Below are positions 30,290 to 37,079 of a stretch of DNA of 45,796 nucleotides, piece after piece. Position 1 is the first letter of the stretch. Each line of letters opens with the position of its first letter. The notes beneath the pieces were generated by a model, which made no database searches, had not been told where the DNA came from, and saw only the letters and a list, made by a program, of their open reading frames with translations. Made by a program: the position numbers and the translations under genes. This DNA is from Lysobacterales bacterium (lineage in GTDB: Bacteria > Pseudomonadota > Gammaproteobacteria > Xanthomonadales > Xanthomonadaceae). The stretch is taken from assembly GCA_020442465.1 (NCBI GenBank), contig JAGRJY010000158.1:1-45796 (forward strand), given 5' to 3'.

Positions 30290-31962
30290 CTGCTGGGCTG
30301 ACGCTTGATCAGCGAACGGAGCTTCTGCTTGATGCGTCCGAGCAGGCCGGGCGCAGGCGTATCGGTGGGTGCACCCGCTGCGGCAGGCACGGAAGCCGGC
30401 GCAGCGCTGGTGACAGTGGTGGCACTCTCACCGTTGGCCTGCGACTCGTTGCGGCCCCGGCCGCCACGACGCCGACGGCGCTTGCGCGCGGACGGCGGCT
30501 GATCGGTCGGCGTGGCCTGCTGCGCCGGTGGATTCTGCGCTGGCGCCGGCTCGGCGGCCGCCACCGGCGCCTCGCCACTCTTGCTGCCGCGCCGGCGGCG
30601 CGATGCACCCTCACCGTCGCCGCGTCCACGGCCGCCACCGCGGGATGAACCGCTGCGCGGTCCGCCGCCCCGCGAGCCGCTGCGTCCACCGCGACCGGCT
30701 TCGGCTTCCTTGGCCTCGCGCACCTCGCGGAAGATCTCGCGCACCGACTCACCTTCCACCGGCTGGGCCCGCGGCGGGCGCGGCAGCGCGGTCATCATTT
30801 CGGCGGTGACCTGGCCGACCGGGATCTTCTGCTCGATGTAGGCCTCGATGTCCGGCAGGCCCATTGCGTACATCTCGCAGGCGAAGCTGATCGCATCGCC
30901 CTCGGCACCCAGGCGCGCGGTGCGGCCGATGCGGTGGACGTAGTCCTCGGCATCGAACGGCAGGTCGTAGTTGAACACGTGGCTGACGCCGTCGATGTGC
31001 AGGCCGCGCGCGGCCACATCGGTGGCGACCAGGATCTCCAGCTGCCCGGCCTGGAAACGGCGCAGCAGCGACTCGCGTTTCTTCTGCGGCACGTCGCCGG
31101 ACAGCACGCCGACCAGATAGCCGCCGCGCTCCAGCGCCCGGGCGACTTTCTCGACCCAGCTCTTGGTGTTGACGAACACCATCGTGCGCGCGCCTTCGCT
31201 GCGCGAGAGCAGGCCCAATAGCAGGGGCAGTTTTTCCTCGTTGGCCGGGAAGTAGACCACCTGGCGCACCTTGGCGGCGGTGATCGATTCGGTCTCGACC
31301 ACGAGCTTTTCCGGCTCGTTCATGTGCTCGTAGGCCAGCTCGAGCACGCGGTGGCTGAGGGTGGCGCTGAACAGCAGGGTCTGGCGCGTGGTGCGCGCCG
31401 GCATGCGGCGCAGCAGGAAGCGGATGTCCTTGATGAAGCCGAGGTCGAACATGCGGTCGGCCTCGTCGAGCACGCACATCTCGCAGGCGTGCAGCGAGAC
31501 CACCTTGTGCTGCTTCACGTAGTCGATCAGCCGGCCCGGCGTGGCGATGATGACGTCGGCACCTTCCTGGAGGATGGAGCGCTGCTTGTCATAGTCGACG
31601 CCGCCGTAGACCAGGGCGAATTTCAGACCGAGGTCGGAGGCGAACTTCACCGCGTCCTTGTGGATCTGGATGGCCAGCTCACGCGTCGGCGCCAGGATCA
31701 GCGCACGCGGATCCTCCGGCTTGCGGTCGGCCAGCGCCGGCTTGCTCAGCAGTCGGTTGATGACCGCGATCAGGAACGCCAGGGTCTTGCCAGTACCGGT
31801 CTGCGCCTGTCCGGCCACGTCGCGGCCGGCCAGGGCGATCGGCAGGGTCAGCGCCTGGATCGGCGTGCAGCGGGAGAACCCGGCCTGCTCGAGTCCGGCC
31901 AGCAGCGGCGCGGTGATCTCGAAATTGGAAAATGCAATGTCGGTAAGGGGCTTGTCGCTCAT
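30280..31962 (-). CDS. rhlB: DEAD-box RNA helicase RhlB with long basic tail
   Basis: 560 residues. All helicase motifs are present: Q-motif region FSRCTPIQ, Walker A AQTGTGKT (53-60), PTRELA, DEAD (166-169), SAT (199-201), and HRIGRTAR (343-350). The length and spelling of the core ([41 protein letters not shown]) match RhlB rather than RhlE. RhlB unwinds RNA for RNase E in the degradosome. E. coli RhlB is 421 residues; here about 140 more follow: RG-rich boxes (about 422-460), a [11 protein letters not shown] patch near 494-504, an Ala/Pro linker, and a final basic helix ([16 protein letters not shown]). The ATG at 31962 fits the family N-terminus, though the frame is open to 32313. Divergent from trxA, as in many gammaproteobacteria. 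Confidence 0.95.
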   Translation of the reverse strand: MSDKPLTDIAFSNFEITAPLLAGLEQAGFSRCTPIQALTLPIALAGRDVAGQAQTGTGKTLAFLIAVINRLLSKPALADRKPEDPRALILAPTRELAIQIHKDAVKFASDLGLKFALVYGGVDYDKQRSILQEGADVIIATPGRLIDYVKQHKVVSLHACEMCVLDEADRMFDLGFIKDIRFLLRRMPARTTRQTLLFSATLSHRVLELAYEHMNEPEKLVVETESITAAKVRQVVYFPANEEKLPLLLGLLSRSEGARTMVFVNTKSWVEKVARALERGGYLVGVLSGDVPQKKRESLLRRFQAGQLEILVATDVAARGLHIDGVSHVFNYDLPFDAEDYVHRIGRTARLGAEGDAISFACEMYAMGLPDIEAYIEQKIPVGQVTAEMMTALPRPPRAQPVEGESVREIFREVREAKEAEAGRGGRSGSRGGGPRSGSSRGGGRGRGDGEGASRRRRGSKSGEAPVAAAEPAPAQNPPAQQATPTDQPPSARKRRRRRGGRGRNESQANGESATTVTSAAPASVPAAAGAPTDTPAPGLLGRIKQKLRSLIKRQPSSRH

Positions 31963-32413
31963 TATTGGCCTGATGGATCGATTCGGATCGCCGCGCCGAC
32001 GCCGAGGCGCCTGCGCAGTCGGCGTCTTCACGCCGGATGTGGAAGTCTTGCGACCGGGTGGCCGCAAACCGGGATGGCGCCGGCCGCGACGCAAGGCCGG
32101 GTCTGCGCCCTGCATCGCGACGGCGGCTGCGCCGCTGCGGTGCGGGGAGTTGCGCCCCATCAGGCGTACGCGGCGCTTGATGCGGGTCCGACGCCTCGAT
32201 CCGTGACGGCCGGATCGCGAGGCTGCCCGCGCAAACCGCACCAACGGGCGCGGCGGAGCAGGCTGACTCGACGCGGATTCCTGCGCTTGATCGGTCGGCG
32301 CGGATGACCGCACACTGCGTCACTCGCCACCGACTCGTGCTTGAATCCCGCCCGAGCCGGCCGCAATTGTAGCCGATACGGCCGGAAGGCATCGGCCAGT
32401 CAAGGAGCAACCT
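31963..32413. other. Divergent rhlB-trxA intergenic region
   Basis: 451 bases. The rhlB frame remains open without a stop through 32313, encoding an Arg/Pro-rich extension that I do not think is translated. A minus-strand TACAAT (-10-like) lies near 32365 and TTGACT near 32400, but their spacing (26 bases) is too long for one promoter. No clear plus-strand hexamer pair was found for trxA. An AAGGAG ribosome site at 32402-32407 serves trxA. Confidence 0.5.
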
Positions 32414-32740
32414 GTGAGCGATCGCATCCAAAACGTCAACGACGCCGACTTCGACACCGAGGTCCTGCAATCCAGCGAGCCCGTGCTGGTGGACTTCTGG
32501 GCCGAGTGGTGCGGTCCCTGCAAGATGATCGCGCCGATCGTCGACGACATCGCCGAAGCCTATGCGGGTCGTCTCAAGGTCGCCAAGGTCAACATCGACC
32601 ACAACCAGAAGACCCCGCGCAACTACTCGGTGCGCGGCATCCCGACCCTGATGCTGTTCAAGGACGGCAAGGTGCAGGCCACCCAGGTCGGCGCGGTCTC
32701 CAAGGCCCAGCTCGCGCAGCTGATCGACAAGTCGCTGTAA
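32414..32740 (+). CDS. trxA: Thioredoxin 1
   Basis: 108 residues. Active site WAEWCGPCK, followed by the cis-Pro segment VRGIPTLMLFKDG; the fold is complete, and the length equals the E. coli protein. Cytosolic disulfide reductant, and the expected electron donor for the methionine-sulfoxide reductase at 12596-13093. Start is GTG at 32414, seven bases after AAGGAG. A GCCGGC-CCGATCT-GCCGGC stem (32742-32760) follows the stop without a T run, so some readthrough into the downstream Lgt-like gene (42 bases away) is possible. In many relatives rho follows trxA; here it does not. Confidence 0.97.
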   Translation: MSDRIQNVNDADFDTEVLQSSEPVLVDFWAEWCGPCKMIAPIVDDIAEAYAGRLKVAKVNIDHNQKTPRNYSVRGIPTLMLFKDGKVQATQVGAVSKAQLAQLIDKSL

Positions 32741-32782
32741 CGCCGGCCCGATCTGCCGGCCACGGCACCGCCGGCGACGACC

Positions 32783-33520
32783 ATGAGCACGTCGTCGCCG
32801 CTGCTCTGGCACACCCTGTTCGAGGCGCTGGCCTACGCCGTCGGCGTGCAGGTCTATCGGGTCCAGCGGCGACGGCTGGCCCTGCCCGGTCTGGCTGACC
32901 CCGATCGGGCCCTGTGGATCGTCGTCGCGGCCGCCCTCGGCGCCGCCCTGGGCTCCAAGCTCTCGTTCTGGCTCGAAGACCCGCTGCAGGCCTTCGCCAA
33001 CTTCCCCGACTGGCGGCACCTGCTGGAAGGCAAGTCGATCGTCGGCGGCCTGCTCGGTGGCCTGGTCGGCGTGGAAACCGCCAAGCGCCTGCTGGGCGTG
33101 CGCTCATCCACCGGGGACGCTTTCGTGCTCGCCCTCGGCATCGGCCTGTGCATCGGCCGCATCGGCTGCTTTGTCGCCGGCCTGAACGACCACACCTACG
33201 GCCTGCCCAGCAGCCTGCCCTGGGCAGTCGATTTCGGCGACGGCGTGCCGCGTCACCCGACCCAGCTCTACGAAATCGCCTTCGTGCTGCCGTTCACCCT
33301 GTGGATCCACCGCTACGCCGGCCGCGGCGGTCGCAGCGGTGACCGGTTTCGCCTGTGGTTGTCGGGCTACCTGCTGTTCCGTCTGCTCATCGAGACCATC
33401 AAGCCGCTGCCGATGGCGTACCCGCCCGGGCTCAGCGGCATTCAATGGCTGTGCATCGCGGGGCTGCTCTATTACGCTCGTGACCTGCCGCGCCTTGGGA
33501 GGGTGATGCGTGGATCGTGA
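32783..33520 (+). CDS. Divergent Lgt-family membrane protein (prolipoprotein diacylglyceryl transferase paralogue)
   Basis: 245 residues with about six or seven membrane helices. Recognisable Lgt landmarks in order: GKSIVGGLLGG (83-93), GRIGCFVAG (125-133, Arg126 at the position of essential Arg143 in E. coli), RHPTQLYE (157-164) and GYLLFRLLIE (195-204). The catalytic His103 position (HGG in true Lgt) is Val87 here, and the NGE of the Lgt signature reads AGL. So the fold that binds phosphatidylglycerol seems retained while the usual transfer reaction is unlikely. It is shorter than housekeeping Lgt (about 270-290), and the real lgt should lie elsewhere. It overlaps the downstream radical-SAM gene by 11 bases, suggesting a shared lipid-related job. 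Confidence 0.85.
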   Translation: MSTSSPLLWHTLFEALAYAVGVQVYRVQRRRLALPGLADPDRALWIVVAAALGAALGSKLSFWLEDPLQAFANFPDWRHLLEGKSIVGGLLGGLVGVETAKRLLGVRSSTGDAFVLALGIGLCIGRIGCFVAGLNDHTYGLPSSLPWAVDFGDGVPRHPTQLYEIAFVLPFTLWIHRYAGRGGRSGDRFRLWLSGYLLFRLLIETIKPLPMAYPPGLSGIQWLCIAGLLYYARDLPRLGRVMRGS

Positions 33521-34988
33521 TGCAACGGCGTCTGCGGAATCGCGCACGCAGCCGAAGCCGGCCGTGGGCCACAAGGTCCGACCCTATCTCTACTACGACC
33601 ACGCGGTGTCGGTCTGCAGCACCTGCCTGCGCCGCATCGAGGCCAACCTGATCATCAAGGACGGCCGCGTGTATGTCGACAAATGGTGCGCGCACCACGG
33701 CCGCGAGCGCGTGCTGGTCGCCGACGACGCGGACTACTACCGCATGGCGCGCGAGCGCTTCATCAAGCCACCCGAACTGCCCGCGCTCTTCAACACCGAG
33801 CGTCGCTGGGGCTGCCCCTATGACTGCGGGCTCTGCCCCGAGCACATGCAGCACAGCTGCCTCACCCTGATCGAGGTGACCGACCACTGCAACCTGCGCT
33901 GTCCGATCTGCTATGCCGACTCGGGCCCGCACCGGCCGGGCTATCGCGACCTCGCCACCGTCGAACGCATGCTCGACGCCGTGGTCGGCAACGAAGTGGA
34001 ACCCGATGTGGTGCAGATTTCCGGCGGCGAACCGACCCTGCATCCGCAGTTCTTCGCCATTCTCGACGCCGCGCGCCGGCGACCGATCCGCCATCTGATG
34101 GTGAACACCAACGGCCTGCGCATCGCCCGCGAACCGGAGTTCGCCGCCCGGCTCGCCGACTACCAGCCCGGATTCGAGCTCTACCTGCAGTTCGACTCGC
34201 TGCGCGACGACGTGCTGCAGGAGCTCCGCGGCGCGCGCCTGCGCGACATCCGGCTGCGCGCGCTGGAACAGCTCAACCGCCACGACATCTCCACCACCCT
34301 GGTGGTCACGGTGAAGAAGGGCCTGAACGACGACGAACTCGGCGAGATCATCGATTTCGCCCTGCAGCAGCCCTGCGTGCGCGGGGTGACCTTCCAGCCG
34401 ATCCAGCATGCCGGGCGCGCTGAACAGTTCGATCCCGCGCTGCACCGCCTGACCCTGACCGAAGTGCGGCGCCGCATCCTCGAGCAGAGCCGGCACTTCG
34501 CGCCGGCCGACCTGATTCCGGTGCCCTGCAATCCCGACTGCCTCGCCATGGCCTACGCGCTCAAGCTCGGCGATCGGGTGCAGCCGCTGAGCGGGCTGGT
34601 CCCGCCCGAGCTGCTGGTGGAGGCGGGACGCAACACCATCGTGCTCGAGCGCGACGACGATCTGCGCGCCCAGGTGTTCCGCCTGTTTGCCACCAACCAT
34701 TCGCCGGAGAGCCAGGCCTGCTCGTTGTCCGACCTGCTCTGCTGCCTGCCGCAGGTGCAGACGCCGGCCGATCTGGGCTATCGCAACGTGTTCCGGGTGC
34801 TGATCATGGCCTTCATCGACGCCCATGCCTTCGACCTGCGCGCGGTGAAGAAGAGCTGCGTGCATATCGCCCAGCCGGACGGGCGCATCATTCCCTTCGA
34901 CACCTTCAATCTGTTCTATCGTGACGAGCGTGCCAGCCAGCTTGCCCGGCTGCGCGCCGAACTGGCGAACCCGGTGGAGGTTTCATGA
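33510..34988 (+). CDS. Radical SAM protein of the tetraether lipid synthase (Tes, MJ0619/COG1964) type
   Basis: 492 residues. Canonical SAM-cluster motif CNLRCPIC (127-134) and SGGEPTLHP (171-179). Upstream lie CSTC (36-39) with Cys60, and CPYDCGLC (102-109) with Cys117; downstream PCNPDC (340-344), Cys404, Cys411, Cys412 and Cys450. The block GCPYDCGLCPEH directly before the SAM motif, the N-terminal CxxC and the near-500 length are those of archaeal Tes, which binds three [4Fe-4S] clusters and a rubredoxin-like iron and joins lipid tails by C-C bonds. Ordinary MoaA or SPASM enzymes lack this layout. Substrate here is unknown. Start GTG at 33510 behind GGAGGG, overlapping the Lgt-like stop; its own stop overlaps the next ATG (ATGA). 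Confidence 0.88.
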   Translation: MDRDATASAESRTQPKPAVGHKVRPYLYYDHAVSVCSTCLRRIEANLIIKDGRVYVDKWCAHHGRERVLVADDADYYRMARERFIKPPELPALFNTERRWGCPYDCGLCPEHMQHSCLTLIEVTDHCNLRCPICYADSGPHRPGYRDLATVERMLDAVVGNEVEPDVVQISGGEPTLHPQFFAILDAARRRPIRHLMVNTNGLRIAREPEFAARLADYQPGFELYLQFDSLRDDVLQELRGARLRDIRLRALEQLNRHDISTTLVVTVKKGLNDDELGEIIDFALQQPCVRGVTFQPIQHAGRAEQFDPALHRLTLTEVRRRILEQSRHFAPADLIPVPCNPDCLAMAYALKLGDRVQPLSGLVPPELLVEAGRNTIVLERDDDLRAQVFRLFATNHSPESQACSLSDLLCCLPQVQTPADLGYRNVFRVLIMAFIDAHAFDLRAVKKSCVHIAQPDGRIIPFDTFNLFYRDERASQLARLRAELANPVEVS

Positions 34989-35323
34989 CCGTCTCGATCC
35001 GCCCCCCTGCCGACCACGACGACCCGCGCGCCGGCAGCATGGGCCTGGGATTCGCGCTTGGCTTCGGCGTGATGCTGGGCAGCGCGCTGCTCAGCGGCCT
35101 GGCACTGTTCGCCATTTCCGAGCTGAGCTCGACAGTCGCCGAACTGCTCGCCTGGCCCGCGCTGATGCTCACCCCAGGCGCGATGCTGGCGCTGGTCGTC
35201 TGGGCCTATGCGACCGGGCGGACGCGCACAGGCGCCGGCATTCTGGCCGCCTACGGCGCCATGTTCGCCCTCGCCCTGCTGCTGGTGGCGGCCTGTTTCG
35301 GCATGCTGATGACCTACCATTGA
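34985..35323 (+). CDS. Small three-helix membrane protein, coupled to the Tes-like gene
   Basis: 112 residues. After a polar 16-residue start come three hydrophobic segments (about 19-44, 51-74, 82-108): GLGFALGFGVMLGSALLSGL, ELLAWPALMLTPGAMLALVV and GAGILAAYGAMFALALLLVA. No known motif; not recognised. The ATG overlaps the radical-SAM stop as ATGA, so it is almost certainly co-translated and likely works with it, perhaps as a membrane anchor or lipid-presenting partner (inference). Confidence 0.8.
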   Translation: MTVSIRPPADHDDPRAGSMGLGFALGFGVMLGSALLSGLALFAISELSSTVAELLAWPALMLTPGAMLALVVWAYATGRTRTGAGILAAYGAMFALALLLVAACFGMLMTYH

Positions 35324-35399
35324 GTATCACCCGACCACCGTGCCGCGTCGTGCGCACCGCGCCGTTCAACACGTGCCTTCCGCGTTCATCCGAGTGCCG

Positions 35400-36236
35400 A
35401 TGATCGACACGCAGTCCGCGGCGCGCGTCGTCGTGCTCACCTACCACGGCATGAATGTCGGCGGCCACGGTTACGCCGAGAACGATCACCGCGCATTCGA
35501 GACCGATCTTGCCCTGCTGCGTGACGCCGACGTGCCCATCCTGCCGCTGCGCGCGGTAGCCCGATGCATCGCCGAGGGGCGCCCGCTCGATCGTTCGGGC
35601 GTGGCGCTGAGCTGCGACGACGGCTCGTGGTTCGACTGGCACGATCTCGAACACCCGACCTGGGGCGCACAGAAGAGCCTGCGCGGCATCCTGACTGAGC
35701 AGCTCGAACCCGCTCAGCGACACCTCACCAGCTTCGTGATCGCATCACCCGATGATCGCGCCGAACTCGACCGCACCTGCATGCTCGGCTGCGGCTGGTG
35801 GGGCGACGAGTGGTGGCCGGATGCGCATGCCGCCGGCATTGACGTGCAGAACCACAGCTGGGATCACAACCATTCCACCCTCGCCGAGACGGCCGCAGGC
35901 ACTTCGGTGCGCGGCCGCTTCGACGTCGTCGAAACCACCGCGGCTGCAGACGCCGAGATTGCCGAAGCAGGCCGCTACATCGCCGCACGCACCGGGCGGC
36001 CGGCCGACCTGTTCGCCTACCCGTACGGCGAGTGCAACCGCTTCCTGCGCGACGACTACCTGCCCAGCGCGCAGGCGCGGCACGGACTGTGCGCCGCATT
36101 CACCACCGAACCGCGGCCGCTCGAGACCGGGTCGCCACGCTGGGCCCTGCCCCGTTACGTGTGCGGACCGGACTGGAGCCAGCCGGACGAGCTGCGTGCG
36201 TTGCTGCGCGACGCGTTGGGCCGGGCATCGATCTGA
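35400..36236 (+). CDS. Polysaccharide deacetylase-like (CE4/NodB fold) protein
   Basis: 278 residues. The NodB motifs are present in modified form: VALSCDDGSWFDW (motif 1, SCDDG at 71-75 instead of TFDDG), NHSWDH (motif 2 H-x3-H, His152 and His156), and FAYPYGECN (motif 3, 205-213). The metal-binding Asp/His/His set seems intact, so hydrolysis of an N- or O-acetyl group on a glycan is likely. No signal peptide is evident from ATG 35400; a GTG at 35340 would add 20 residues, also without a clear signal. It follows the small membrane protein by 76 bases in the same direction and could belong to the same unit. Confidence 0.8.
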   Translation: MIDTQSAARVVVLTYHGMNVGGHGYAENDHRAFETDLALLRDADVPILPLRAVARCIAEGRPLDRSGVALSCDDGSWFDWHDLEHPTWGAQKSLRGILTEQLEPAQRHLTSFVIASPDDRAELDRTCMLGCGWWGDEWWPDAHAAGIDVQNHSWDHNHSTLAETAAGTSVRGRFDVVETTAAADAEIAEAGRYIAARTGRPADLFAYPYGECNRFLRDDYLPSAQARHGLCAAFTTEPRPLETGSPRWALPRYVCGPDWSQPDELRALLRDALGRASI

Positions 36237-36345
36237 CCGGATCGAACACCCGGATCAGGCGGGCGGCGCATGTTGCTTACCGCAGCCCTGTCCTGCGTCG
36301 CGACCGCCGCTGCCACCGCGCGCGCGGATGGCTGCGTCGTGGTGG

Positions 36346-36942
36346 CTAGAACGGCCCCAGCGCCGCGGCCTTGGCGGTGAGCGCACGCGCAATGTTCGGA
36401 TGCACCGGTTTCGGCCAGTGGACCAGCAGGTGTTGGTGCGCGGTCTTCTCGAAGCCGGCCTGCAGATCGACCGCCTCGGCGCGCGCGTCGCCGCAGTAGC
36501 CGAAGATGCCGTCGAACCGCGGGCCAAAGCGCGCAAACGCCCAGCTCAGTGCGGCGAGGTAGCAGCTGTTGTCGGCGGTGATGGAGGCGCGCAGCGACTC
36601 CGGAATGGCGCGCAGCCCGTTGCCGTCGGTGCACGCGCCGCCGACCAGGCAGATGTCGCCAAACGGCCGGAAGTGCACGTAGGTCACCGGTACCAGACGT
36701 TGCGCCTCGTCCTTGTAGAACGCGACCACATGATGCGGCACGTCCGGCGGGTCGCACTGGAACTTGCGGCGGAAGATGTGGCCGGCGGCGAGCTCGCCAT
36801 CGCTCACTTCGGCAACGTGAATGAAGTCCAGGGCCAAGCGGTATCCCTTGCCAAAGAAGGCCTTCGCGGGGTGCCCGGAAGCTAGCACGGGCAGCGGTTT
36901 CCATGGCAACCATATCGTTTCTCCCGCAACCAATCCTTTCAT
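36346..36942 (-). CDS. Hypothetical protein, possibly acetyltransferase-like
   Basis: 198 residues from ATG at 36942 (MKGLVAGETIWLPW); an ATG at 36975 would add 11. Neither has a good ribosome site, so the start is uncertain. I do not recognise the family. The C-terminal part, FGYCGDARAEAVDLQAGFEK followed by HLLVHWPKP, resembles the end of a GNAT fold (a loop, an Ala-rich helix, then a hydrophobic strand), but no acetyl-CoA loop (Q/RxxGxG/A) is present. Cysteines occur at FQCDPPD, DICLVGGACTDG, NSCYLA and GYCGD. Convergent with the deacetylase gene and divergent from gltB. The gap to the deacetylase stop (36237-36345) has no clear terminator. Confidence 0.7.
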   Translation of the reverse strand: MKGLVAGETIWLPWKPLPVLASGHPAKAFFGKGYRLALDFIHVAEVSDGELAAGHIFRRKFQCDPPDVPHHVVAFYKDEAQRLVPVTYVHFRPFGDICLVGGACTDGNGLRAIPESLRASITADNSCYLAALSWAFARFGPRFDGIFGYCGDARAEAVDLQAGFEKTAHQHLLVHWPKPVHPNIARALTAKAAALGPF

Positions 36943-37079
36943 TCGAATGCATAGGTCGAAACTTGATTGCGGCATCGCAGCATTTGTGATCTAGTCAGAC
37001 CATACCCCTGCCAGCTCGTCGTCTTTCCCTGACCGCGCGCTGCGGGTGCGGTGTTCCCCGGGGAGGGTCTGGAGGACGC

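Noticed and set aside
31962..32313. Starting rhlB at an upstream codon to make a 677-residue protein
   Set aside because: The family N-terminus begins at the ATG at 31962, and the extension has no similarity to helicases.
32783..33520. Reading this gene as the housekeeping lgt
   Set aside because: The catalytic His position is Val and the family signature is altered, so a plain lgt label would mislead.
33510..34988. Assigning the radical-SAM protein to MoaA or a SPASM peptide-maturation enzyme
   Set aside because: The cysteine blocks before the SAM motif and the absence of a nearby precursor peptide do not fit; the Tes-type layout fits better.
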